The notes: a model not told the origin generated them from the letters alone. DNA of 10,888 nucleotides from Gammaproteobacteria bacterium (GCA_026193675.1 JAPHSO010000110.1:1-10888), one strand, 5' to 3'. Shown: positions 1-6,991, numbered from the stretch's first letter. Numbers and translations are program-made.

Positions 1-219
1 ATTATCGGGATCACCGGAACCAAAGATCTGATTGATGACTTGGCGGCTCGTTATGGTGTTGGCTATCGTATTGTGAAGCAGGATTCTGCTACCAACTATG
101 TGGTAGACCATACCTCTGAAACCTATGTTATTGATACAAATGGGGATTGGGTAGATACCCTGCCTCATGCAGCTCCACCAGAAGATATAATCAAAAGCAT
201 TATGGCGCTAACAAAGTAA
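1..219 (+). CDS. SCO1/SenC-family copper chaperone, C-terminal part (5' end outside window)
   Basis: This is the last 72 codons of a protein whose start lies left of the window. The frame runs open from base 1 to the TAA at 217-219. It matches the C-terminal half of the SCO1/SenC thioredoxin fold: a segment reading YVVDHTSETYVID carries the conserved copper-ligand histidine (visible residue 37, about bases 109-111), followed by a strand, an N-G-D turn and a final helix ending ALTK. The CxxxC pair that completes the copper site must lie upstream and cannot be checked. SCO proteins are periplasmic, usually membrane-anchored, and deliver copper or reducing equivalents to the CuA centre of haem-copper oxidases or N2O reductase. 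The PCu(A)C chaperone gene starts 49 bases downstream with no terminator between, so the two are probably co-transcribed. The family is secure; the exact target enzyme is not known. Confidence 0.88.
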   Translation: MIGITGTKDLIDDLAARYGVGYRIVKQDSATNYVVDHTSETYVIDTNGDWVDTLPHAAPPEDIIKSIMALTK

Positions 220-255
220 AATAGTGCCAAATAACTAACTGATATAACCACTACT

Positions 256-261
256 AAGGAG
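256..261 (+). promoter_or_regulatory. Strong ribosome binding site that supports a TTG start
   Basis: AAGGAG lies 7 bases before the TTG at 269. It is a near-perfect Shine-Dalgarno sequence and decides for the TTG start, which is also the only choice that leaves a complete signal peptide on the PCu(A)C protein. Confidence 0.8.
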
Positions 262-268
262 AATTACC

Positions 269-775
269 TTGAATAAGATCTTAACTACCTTTGTTGCTGC
301 AGTAGCATTGACGACATCATCATCCCTGTTTGCCCAAACTGCTTCAGAGAGTGTTATGGTGCATGACGCTTATGCCAGAGCAATGCCTCCTGGACAGCCA
401 AATAGCGGTGCGTTTATGACCTTTAAGAATAGCGACAGTAGTGCTCATGCTGTTGTTTCAGCAGATTCTCCAGTATCCAAGGTTGTTGAGCTGCACACCC
501 ATATTCATGAGAATGGCATGATGATGATGCGTCGTATCGACCAAATTGATATCCCAGCCAATGGCGAAACAGTACTCAAGCCTGGTGGATTACATGTGAT
601 GTTTATCGGTTTGAAACATGATCTTAAAGTGGGACAGAAAGTGCCTGTGACTCTGACATTTGAAGATGGTAGTAAGCAAGATATTGAAGCACCTGTTCGC
701 AAGATTATGATGAAGATGAACAAGATGCCCGGTATGAAAGGTATGGGTGACATGAAGATGCATAAAATGCACTAA
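269..775 (+). CDS. Periplasmic copper chaperone PCu(A)C
   Basis: This 168-residue protein begins with a signal peptide (about residues 1-22, ending SLFAQ), so it acts in the periplasm. The family signature H-x10-M-x21-H-x-M is exact: H76, M87, H109 and M111 are the predicted Cu(I) ligands. The N-terminal segment AYARAMPPGQPNSGAFM is also typical. PCu(A)C proteins give Cu(I) to CuA sites, often alongside a SCO protein that reduces the CuA cysteines. The last 22 residues form an unusual Met/His/Lys-rich tail with repeated MK and MKM units, probably an extra flexible copper-binding arm like those seen in some family members. The TTG start at 269 is chosen because of the AAGGAG site before it. 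The gene follows a SCO gene and is followed by further secreted proteins, which fits a copper-delivery operon. Confidence 0.93.
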   Translation: MNKILTTFVAAVALTTSSSLFAQTASESVMVHDAYARAMPPGQPNSGAFMTFKNSDSSAHAVVSADSPVSKVVELHTHIHENGMMMMRRIDQIDIPANGETVLKPGGLHVMFIGLKHDLKVGQKVPVTLTFEDGSKQDIEAPVRKIMMKMNKMPGMKGMGDMKMHKMH

Positions 776-806
776 ATCATTCAATGTGGGTGGGATTTTG
801 TTAAGA

Positions 807-843
807 ATGTAGCTCTGTTGCGAAAACAAAAGCAGAGCTACAT
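807..843. repeat. Perfect 11-bp inverted repeat forming an intergenic hairpin
   Basis: ATGTAGCTCTG at 807-817 is exactly complemented by CAGAGCTACAT at 833-843, around a 15-base A-rich loop. It lies in the 128-base gap after the PCu(A)C gene. There is no T run on either side, so it does not look like an intrinsic terminator. It could stabilise the 3' end of the upstream message, or be one copy of a dispersed REP-like element. Only the inverted repeat itself is observed. Confidence 0.6.
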
Positions 844-903
844 CGCCCACTCTACGTTGTTCTGATATGCTTGACTGGATTGCCCAATAATTGAGTCCAT
901 TCA

Positions 904-1254
904 ATGAGAACAACAGCACCACAACTACTGTTTTTAGTAACTGTTCTAGTTACCTTTCAACATCCGGCCTACGCTCTATCTGATTCTCAAACACAGTCGA
1001 TTATTCGTCTGGGTGAACTTAATGGTATCGCGCTTCACTGTAAGCACTTGAAGAGTGCCCGGCATATCAAATTATCGTTGGCTGAATCTCTTCCAAGGCT
1101 CAGAGGTTTGGGCGAAATGTTTGAAGATGAGACTAATCGTTCATTTTTAGAGTTTATTAATAGTGGAGACAGCTGCCCAGGCGAGGCCACGATTCGTGAA
1201 AAGGTTGATCAGGCAATTTCCATAATGAAACAACAATTCCATAAACCGGAATAA
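904..1254 (+). CDS. Small secreted protein of unknown family, two cysteines
   Basis: I do not recognise the family of this 116-residue protein. It has a clear N-terminal signal peptide (hydrophobic LLFLVTVLVTF, likely cleavage near residues 22-25), giving a mature part of about 92 residues that looks mostly helical. It contains two cysteines, C46 and C91, which could form one disulfide in the periplasm, and histidines near the first (HCKH at 45-48) that might bind a metal. The start at 904 has only a weak upstream site (TGAG at 892-895) but gives a well-formed signal peptide. The stop codon is 3 bases before the ATG of the ZnuA-SCO fusion gene, which suggests translational coupling and a shared role in copper or metal handling. 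That role is inferred from position only. Confidence 0.72.
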   Translation: MRTTAPQLLFLVTVLVTFQHPAYALSDSQTQSIIRLGELNGIALHCKHLKSARHIKLSLAESLPRLRGLGEMFEDETNRSFLEFINSGDSCPGEATIREKVDQAISIMKQQFHKPE

Positions 1255-1257
1255 CAG

Positions 1258-2706
1258 ATGGTCTCAATACACGTAAATATTATGAAATCCTTCAATGGCG
1301 CTTTATTAGCCAAAATAGTCTTTGGCCTGTTGGCTATATTCTCTAGTCATATTTCACATGCGAATGAGCTAAAGGTTGTTGCAACGATTAAGCCTGTTCA
1401 TTCGATTCTGGCGGGATTAATGAAGGGCATTGAGCAGCCCAAATTACTTATTGAAGGTTTACCTCATAAATACAAAGCAGACAGGAGAGCTCAGCAGACT
1501 CTGGCTGAGAGTGATTTGGTTGTTTGGGTCGGTTCTGAATTAGAGAGAGAACTGCAGTCGACACTATCATCGCTACCCGAGAAGGTGAAGGTGATTGAGC
1601 TATTATCGAATCCAAATTTAAAGATTCTTTCAAAGCGCTACGATGACAACAGGCGCGATCCATACTTTTGGCTTGATAGTCGTAATACGTTAATTCTACT
1701 TGATGAACTTGCCCAGGCTCTTATCGACATCGATCCAGTTAGGACCCATCTCTACACCAGAAATCGTAGAGATGTACGTACTGAACTACGACAGTTTGAT
1801 CGTCAATTGGAGTATGGCTATAGAGGTCTGCAGGGTGGCGTCGGTTATCTGTATCATGACACTCAACAGTATTTTGAGCAGGCCTATGCCTTAAAAACTG
1901 GCGGGGAGTTACTGGCAACTCCTGATTCGACAGTTGAGGCTACAAAAGTGTTGAAAATTCGCTCTCAATTGGCAGATGGAGACTTTGACTGTCTGCTAAC
2001 AGAGCGAGGGATGCCAGAATCATATCTTGAACTGCTGCTTCCCAAAAATAGTAATCAGGTATGGCAGCTTGATAGTCTTGGGCAACAGTTTGAGCCTGGT
2101 GCTGATCTCTATATCAAGATGATGCGACACAACTCATCAGTGATTAAGCAGTGCTTGAAGGTAAATAGCGCTCCTCTGAAGCGAATTGATTCAGCGCTTG
2201 TGCAAGAGTTGGCTGAAAATGCTGAAGCGGGGCGCTTTATTATGATCAACCATTTGGGGGAGATCGTGACTGAAAAGGAGATGCGCGGTAAGTATCAGCT
2301 GCTCTTTTTTGGCTACACATCATGTCCTGATGTCTGTCCGCTCTCATTGCATACTCTGGCAATGGCGCTGGATGAGCTGGGTGAAAGAGCCAAACAGTTT
2401 CAAGCCTACTTTATTACTGTCGATCCTGAACGTGATGATGTGATCACCATGCGACGTTATGTCGACTATTTTGAAGATCGAATCATCGGCTTAACCGGGC
2501 AGCAACCGATGCTAAAGCAGATGGCTAAACACTATCGAGTGAAGTACAAGCGGGTCTATGACAACCCAGGAGACAAACAAAATTATCAGATGGATCACAC
2601 CGCTGGGCTGTTCGTTGTCGCGCCTGATGGTCAATTCATCACAAAACTGGCCCATGGCATCTCTTCAACAACAATGGCCAAGGCTTTAACAGCAATTGTT
2701 AAGTAG
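1258..2706 (+). CDS. Two-domain periplasmic protein: ZnuA-like metal-binding domain fused to a SCO1/SenC domain
   Basis: This 482-residue protein has a signal peptide at about residues 9-36 (MKSFNGALLAKIVFG... ending SHA). Residues 38-303 match the ZnuA-type (cluster A-I) substrate-binding fold. They show LKVVATIKPVHSI, then LPHKYKADRRAQQTLAESD (H70 in the position of the first zinc ligand), VVWVGSELE, DPYFWLD (Y136 where ZnuA has His), YHDTQQYFEQAYAL (H200 as third ligand), and a QLDSLG segment near the end. Residues 308-482 are a full SCO domain with TSCPDVCPLS (C356, C360), ITVDPERDD and the copper-ligand H447 in MDHTAGLF. Such substrate-binding proteins are about 300 residues and SCO proteins about 200, so this is a true fusion and both halves keep core motifs. 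The ATG at 1258 is 3 bases after the previous stop; an ATG at 1282 would give a more standard signal peptide. A role in loading copper into a respiratory enzyme is inferred. Confidence 0.88.
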   Translation: MVSIHVNIMKSFNGALLAKIVFGLLAIFSSHISHANELKVVATIKPVHSILAGLMKGIEQPKLLIEGLPHKYKADRRAQQTLAESDLVVWVGSELERELQSTLSSLPEKVKVIELLSNPNLKILSKRYDDNRRDPYFWLDSRNTLILLDELAQALIDIDPVRTHLYTRNRRDVRTELRQFDRQLEYGYRGLQGGVGYLYHDTQQYFEQAYALKTGGELLATPDSTVEATKVLKIRSQLADGDFDCLLTERGMPESYLELLLPKNSNQVWQLDSLGQQFEPGADLYIKMMRHNSSVIKQCLKVNSAPLKRIDSALVQELAENAEAGRFIMINHLGEIVTEKEMRGKYQLLFFGYTSCPDVCPLSLHTLAMALDELGERAKQFQAYFITVDPERDDVITMRRYVDYFEDRIIGLTGQQPMLKQMAKHYRVKYKRVYDNPGDKQNYQMDHTAGLFVVAPDGQFITKLAHGISSTTMAKALTAIVK

Positions 2707-2743
2707 CTGATAGAAAATTACAGGATACAACTTAAAGACAATA

Positions 2744-2773
2744 AAAAAGGCCCGGTATTAACCGGGCCTTTTT
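2744..2773. terminator. Bidirectional rho-independent terminator
   Basis: AAAAAGGCCCGGT (2744-2756) and ACCGGGCCTTTTT (2761-2773) form a perfect 13-bp stem with an ATTA loop. The A run on one arm and T run on the other make it work on both strands. It ends the plus-strand copper cluster and the minus-strand EF-G gene, whose stop codons flank it. Confidence 0.95.
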
Positions 2774-2793
2774 CGTTGAATCTATTAAAAAGA

Positions 2794-4878
2794 TTACTTA
2801 GCAGCGTTGCGCTCCTGAACCTCTTTAATAACCTCTTCCGAGACATTCTTGGGGCAAGGTGAGTAGTGGTCAAACTCCATTGAGAACTGGCCACGACCTG
2901 AAGTCATGGTACGCAGGTCACCGATGTAACCAAACATCTCACTCAGTGGTACTTCAGCCTTAACACGAACACCAGTGGTTCCTGCATCTTGACCCTGAAT
3001 CATGCCACGGCGACGGTTAAGGTCACCGATAACATCGCCCACGTGATCATCTGGCGTAAACACATCTACCTTCATGATGGGTTCAATCAGCTGAGGTCCC
3101 GCCTTGGGGATAGACTGACGGAATGCACCTTTGCCGGCGATCTCAAATGCAACAGCAGAGGAGTCAACGGCGTGGAAGCCACCATCAATCAGGTTAACGT
3201 GTACATCAAGTACCGGGAAGCCGGCAAGAACACCGGTGTCCATCATCGATCTAAAGCCTTTTTCAACGGCAGGCCAGAATTCACGAGGTACGTTACCACC
3301 GGTAACAGTAGACTCGAAGGTGAAGCCAGAGTTTGGCTCACCGGGCTCAATGATGAAGTCAATCTTACCAAACTGACCTGATCCACCCGACTGCTTCTTG
3401 TGGGTGTAACTGTCCTCAATGCGCTGAGTAATGGTCTCTCGGTAGGCAACCTGAGGTTTACCAACAATAACTTCAACACCATGGGTACGCTTGAGGATAT
3501 CGATTTTAATATCGAGGTGAAGCTCCCCCATACCTTTAAGGATGGTCTCACCAGAATCTTCATCGGTCTCAACGCGGAACGACGGATCTTCCTGAACCAT
3601 CTTGTTGAGAGCGAGACCCATCTTTTCAGATGCGTTTTTGTCCTTTGGAGCAATAGCAATCGAGATGACCGGATCAGGGAAGATCATCGGCTCGAGTGTT
3701 GCAGGGTGCTTTGGATCACACAGGGTGTGACCAGTTTGAACATTTTTCATTCCCACGAATGCGACAATATCGCCAGCACGTGCACCATTGAGTTCGATAC
3801 GATCATCTGCATGCATCTCTACGATACGACCGATACGCTCAGTCTTCCCGGTGAAGGTATTAAGGATAGTATCGCCCTTATCCAGCTTACCTGAGTAGAC
3901 TCGAACAAAAGTGAGTGCGCCAAAGCGGTCATCCATAATTTTAAAGGCGAGGGCGCGGAATGGTTCGCTATCATCAACGATCGCAAACTCACCGGTCTCT
4001 TCACCCGCTTCGTCGGTCAACGGCTGAGGTTTAACCTCAGTTGGATTTGGCAGGTAGTCGACTACAGCATCAAGAACGAGCTGGATACCCTTGTTCTTGA
4101 ATGCAGAACCACAGTATGTCGGGAAGAAATCGAGTGCAATGGTACCCTTGCGGATGCAGCGTTTAACATCATCTATAGATGGCTCTTCGCCTTCAAGATA
4201 GGCCTCCATCAGCTCATCGTCCTGCTCAAGGGCCATCTCGATAAGCTTTTCACGCCACTCTTCAATAAGGTCGGCCATATCTTCGGGTGGCTCAACAACG
4301 TCATAGTTTTCTGGCTGACCTGACTCATCCCATACGTAGGCTTTGCGGCTTAGCAGGTCAACAACACCTGTGAAATTGTCCTCAATACCGATAGGAAGAA
4401 CCATTACCAGTGGGTTTGCGCCTAGCACATCTTCAACCTGCTTTACGACGCGGTAGAAATCACCACCCATACGGTCAAGCTTGTTGACGAAGATAACACG
4501 GGCAACTTCAGACTCATTGGCGTAGCGCCAGTTGGTCTCTGATTGAGGCTCTACACCACCAGAAGCACAGAAAACACCGATACCGCCATCGAGAACCTTT
4601 AGTGAACGGTAAACTTCGATTGTGAAGTCAACGTGTCCCGGTGTGTCGATGATATTAAAGCGATGACCATCCCACTCGGTTGAGACTGCAGCGGACTGGA
4701 TGGTAATACCACGCTCGGCCTCCTGCTCCATGAAGTCGGTAGTCGACTCGCCATCGTGTACCTCTCCAAGTTTATGGATCTTACCGGTAAGTTTCAGGAT
4801 ACGCTCGGTAGTGGTGGTTTTACCCGCATCTACGTGAGCGAAAATACCGATATTTCGGTAATGAGATAGGTCTGTCAT
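2794..4878 (-). CDS. fusA: Elongation factor G, second type (EF-G 2)
   Basis: This 694-residue protein is a complete translational GTPase of EF-G length. It shows the P-loop AHVDAGKT (14-21), switch I RGITIQSAA (56-64), DTPGH (78-82) and NKLD (132-135), then domains II to V including GMGELHLDI and the domain IV region with YTHKKQSGGSGQFG. EF-G moves tRNAs and mRNA through the ribosome after peptide transfer and, with RRF, helps recycle ribosomes. The ITIQSAA form and the N-terminus MTDLSHYRNIGIFAHVD resemble the EF-G 2 paralogue of Vibrio and other gammaproteobacteria (often called fusA2), not the copy in the str operon. No rpsL, rpsG or tuf is adjacent, which fits. The start follows an AGGG-type site at about 4886-4889. 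Whether another EF-G exists in this genome cannot be seen here. Confidence 0.96.
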   Translation of the reverse strand: MTDLSHYRNIGIFAHVDAGKTTTTERILKLTGKIHKLGEVHDGESTTDFMEQEAERGITIQSAAVSTEWDGHRFNIIDTPGHVDFTIEVYRSLKVLDGGIGVFCASGGVEPQSETNWRYANESEVARVIFVNKLDRMGGDFYRVVKQVEDVLGANPLVMVLPIGIEDNFTGVVDLLSRKAYVWDESGQPENYDVVEPPEDMADLIEEWREKLIEMALEQDDELMEAYLEGEEPSIDDVKRCIRKGTIALDFFPTYCGSAFKNKGIQLVLDAVVDYLPNPTEVKPQPLTDEAGEETGEFAIVDDSEPFRALAFKIMDDRFGALTFVRVYSGKLDKGDTILNTFTGKTERIGRIVEMHADDRIELNGARAGDIVAFVGMKNVQTGHTLCDPKHPATLEPMIFPDPVISIAIAPKDKNASEKMGLALNKMVQEDPSFRVETDEDSGETILKGMGELHLDIKIDILKRTHGVEVIVGKPQVAYRETITQRIEDSYTHKKQSGGSGQFGKIDFIIEPGEPNSGFTFESTVTGGNVPREFWPAVEKGFRSMMDTGVLAGFPVLDVHVNLIDGGFHAVDSSAVAFEIAGKGAFRQSIPKAGPQLIEPIMKVDVFTPDDHVGDVIGDLNRRRGMIQGQDAGTTGVRVKAEVPLSEMFGYIGDLRTMTSGRGQFSMEFDHYSPCPKNVSEEVIKEVQERNAAK

Positions 4879-5078
4879 TGTTTTACCCTAGTCATGTTAA
4901 TTCAAAGTGTCTGGTGACAACCGCTAATGACCCATTAAATCTCAAGCCATGGCATATTGATATGTCATTGCTGAAAAATAAACGAGTTAAAAATCAGTTA
5001 GTTAGGGTTGATTACCTGGAGTGAGTAAAAGCATGATCATGAGAACAACGCCCTTTTCAGCCCACATAGCCCTAAAAA

Positions 5079-5091
5079 GCGCGACATTCTA
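5079..5091 (-). promoter_or_regulatory. Candidate extended -10 promoter for the EF-G gene
   Basis: On the minus strand, TGTTAGAAT ends with a TAGAAT -10 hexamer (5091 down to 5086) and has a TGn extension. A G+C-rich stretch (GTCGCGC) follows, as in discriminators of growth-controlled promoters, and A/T-rich DNA lies upstream. No good -35 hexamer is seen. Transcription would start near 5079, giving a leader of about 200 bases before the ATG at 4878. This is a prediction by eye. Confidence 0.35.
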
Positions 5092-5137
5092 ACAAAATTT
5101 TCTGGCCCAGGCTTTAGTATTTAACGATATTTTTAAT

Positions 5138-5164
5138 TAAAGGTTCACCTTTATCGAATTTCGA
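5138..5164. promoter_or_regulatory. Two adjacent dyads, possible operator
   Basis: TAAAGGT-TC-ACCTTTA (5138-5153) is a perfect 7-bp dyad and is directly followed by TCGAA-T-TTCGA (5154-5164), a perfect 5-bp dyad. Together they lie just upstream of a possible -10 hexamer (TAAAAT, 5175-5180) for the kinase gene, where a regulator could bind. No known regulator site is recognised. Confidence 0.35.
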
Positions 5165-5259
5165 TGCAATTATCTAAAATAAATGCCAAAAATTGGCCCC
5201 ATTCATCGCTAATTAAGCTCGCTTGAGAGCTGATTTGTAGTATTTGCCGATATGGTGAT

Positions 5260-6861
5260 GTGATAGAGTTATCTGATATGGAAATACTCATTGTTGAAGA
5301 TACTGAAGATTCAAGAGTCCTCTTAGAGGAGCAACTACTTACCCTTGGATATAGAGTGAGATCAACCGTTAATGGGGTCGAAGCATTAAGTCAGGTTGAG
5401 TCAAATATTCCAGACCTGATTATTTCCGATATTTTGATGCCTGAGATGGACGGATTTGAGTTTTGCCGCCAGCTTAAGAGGGAGCCGCGCTATAGCTCCA
5501 TCCCCTTCATCTTCTACTCAGCCACCTACACTGACAATAAAGACATCGAGTTGGCTCTCTCTCTTGGTGCGGATCGTTTTATCGTTAAGCCTGAACCTGT
5601 AGAAGTTATTGAAAAGACCATACAGGAGGTTCTTGCTGAACATAATAATCAGAATGTCGTTAAACCAACAATATCTGAATCAGAAATTGACTCCCTGTAT
5701 GAAAAACGACTGAAGGCAAAATTAGATAAAAAGGTTGCTGAGCTAGAGTCCCAAAGAAAGCAGTTACACGCCATCACCGATGCTTTGCCGGTTTTAATCG
5801 CTGAGGTTGATCAAGATCTCAAATATAAATACGTTAACCATACCTATGAGACTTGGTATCAGCTTCCTTATGAGCTGATTCTAAACAAGTGTATGGATGA
5901 AATTGAACTTGAGCATAGCTATAGCATCATCAAGCCCTACATTCAGAGTGTGATGGATGGCGGGGATATCACCTTTGATGAAGAGCTTGTTTTTCCTGAC
6001 GGCGTCAATCGCTCTATCCATGGGCGTTATATCGCTAAAGAGAGAGGCGGAGATGGTTTCTTTATTCTGTTAACGGATGTTACATCGCTCAAAAAGAATG
6101 AGAGGGAGCGAGAGATACTGCAGAAACAGTTAACACATGCCCAGAAGATGCAGTCGATTGGACATTTATCCGGCGGCTTAGCTCATGACTTCAACAATAT
6201 TCTGGGGATCACCATTGCTCAATTGGAGTTGATCAAGCGGCGTATTAAGGATAATCCCGATCTCTCTGAGCGTATTGAACAGGCTATCTCAAATACCTGG
6301 CGTGGTGCAGATTTGGTGGCAAAATTGATGGATTTTGCAAGAAAGGAGTCGATTGGAAGGCAGGATGTTGATGTTAACGAGAGCATCACCCTATTTAAGA
6401 CGCTGATAGAAAAATCTATCACATCAGCCATTCATCTCAAGCTAAACCTGCAACAAGATCTCAGTCCTGTTGAAGTTGATCCCGGTGAGCTTGAGAGTGC
6501 CCTGTTAAATCTGGCAATCAACGCATCACATGCGATGCCTACTGGTGGAATACTGACTATCGAAACGCAGAATGTACAGACCGATAAATTTCAAACAGCT
6601 GAATCTCCTTCAGCTGCTACCAGTTTTGTTCTGTTAACCATTTCCGATAATGGCTGTGGTATGTCAGAAGGTGTGAAAGAGCATCTATTTGAACCATTCT
6701 TTACAACAAAATCTAAAGGGAAGGGGACCGGTTTAGGCCTTAGCATGGTATTTGGGTTTGTTCAGCGCTCTGAGGGGTTTATTGAAGTTGAGTCAGAGGA
6801 GGGAAAAGGGAGTCGTTTCCTGATCTATATCCCTGCTCTTCCCATGGGAAATGAGGACTAA
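5260..6861 (+). CDS. Soluble hybrid sensor kinase, REC-PAS-HisKA-HATPase
   Basis: This 533-residue protein begins with a response-regulator receiver domain (about 7-127): acidic pair E13-D14, phosphoacceptor D57 in ISDILMPEMDG, S87 and K110. A helical linker (about 140-170) leads to a PAS-like domain (about 168-278), then a dimerisation helix with H309 in GGLAHDFNN, and an ATPase domain with the N box at N421, DNGCGM (463-468), FEPFFTT and GKGTGLGLS (487-495). All catalytic residues for autophosphorylation and phosphate reception are present. There is no signal peptide or membrane segment, so it should sense a cytoplasmic signal or take phosphate from another kinase. The start is uncertain: GTG at 5260, or ATG at 5278, which begins MEILIVED and is more usual for a receiver domain. 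No output regulator is adjacent, and the signal is unknown. It lies just before the nor genes, which alone does not prove a link. Confidence 0.92.
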   Translation: MIELSDMEILIVEDTEDSRVLLEEQLLTLGYRVRSTVNGVEALSQVESNIPDLIISDILMPEMDGFEFCRQLKREPRYSSIPFIFYSATYTDNKDIELALSLGADRFIVKPEPVEVIEKTIQEVLAEHNNQNVVKPTISESEIDSLYEKRLKAKLDKKVAELESQRKQLHAITDALPVLIAEVDQDLKYKYVNHTYETWYQLPYELILNKCMDEIELEHSYSIIKPYIQSVMDGGDITFDEELVFPDGVNRSIHGRYIAKERGGDGFFILLTDVTSLKKNEREREILQKQLTHAQKMQSIGHLSGGLAHDFNNILGITIAQLELIKRRIKDNPDLSERIEQAISNTWRGADLVAKLMDFARKESIGRQDVDVNESITLFKTLIEKSITSAIHLKLNLQQDLSPVEVDPGELESALLNLAINASHAMPTGGILTIETQNVQTDKFQTAESPSAATSFVLLTISDNGCGMSEGVKEHLFEPFFTTKSKGKGTGLGLSMVFGFVQRSEGFIEVESEEGKGSRFLIYIPALPMGNED

Positions 6862-6922
6862 TCAATATCTCTTCCTCGATCATTCAATTCTGACAGCAAT
6901 AGATACCCAAAAATGCTCATGT

Positions 6923-6934
6923 AGGAAACTTCCT
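6923..6934. repeat. Short inverted repeat in the kinase-norC gap
   Basis: AGGAA-AC-TTCCT is a perfect 5-bp dyad within GTAGGAAACTTCCTGCGACC, followed at 6941-6946 by a T run. It could be a weak terminator for the kinase gene, or a decayed copy of the GTAGGAGC...-type intergenic repeats common in gammaproteobacteria. Evidence is slight. Confidence 0.25.
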
Positions 6935-6954
6935 GCGACCTGTTTTTGCAAATA

Positions 6955-6968
6955 TTGATTTAAGTCAA
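6955..6968 (+). promoter_or_regulatory. Dnr/FNR-type box upstream of norC
   Basis: TTGAT-TTAA-GTCAA matches the CRP/FNR-family site TTGAT-N4-ATCAA at 9 of 10 positions, and exactly matches the TTGAT-N4-GTCAA form associated with Dnr/NnrR regulators of denitrification. Its centre (6961.5) is about 41.5 bases before the transcription start expected from the -10 at 6992-6997, the spacing of a class II activated promoter. It suggests that low oxygen and/or NO switches on norCB. Confidence 0.82.
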
Positions 6969-6991
6969 GGAAGCTAAATCACTTGCTAGTG

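Larger units (their letters stand above)
4879..5259. other. Divergent intergenic region without a gene
   Basis: This 381-base A/T-rich gap separates the minus-strand EF-G gene from the plus-strand kinase gene. No convincing ORF or RNA gene was found. It holds the candidate EF-G promoter, a CATGATCATG palindrome near 5032-5041, two adjacent dyads at 5138-5164, and a possible -10 (TAAAAT, 5175-5180) facing the kinase gene with no clear -35. Confidence 0.7.

Noticed and set aside
807..843. Intrinsic terminator after the PCu(A)C gene
   Set aside because: The hairpin is perfect but no T run follows on either strand, so it is listed as an inverted repeat instead.
590..922. Minus-strand ORF of 110 codons over the PCu(A)C gene and the following gap
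   Set aside because: It is antisense to a certain gene, shows no recognisable domain, and its open frame is explained by the Met/His-rich coding on the other strand.
2989..3894. Plus-strand ORFs inside the EF-G gene
   Set aside because: They lie wholly within a conserved minus-strand gene and their translations resemble no protein family.
4957..4970. Possible FNR-type site in the EF-G upstream region
   Set aside because: TTGAT is followed after four bases by CATTG, so the second half-site does not match.
5008..5021. Second possible FNR-type half-site (TTGAT)
   Set aside because: The partner half reads TGGAG and does not match ATCAA or GTCAA.
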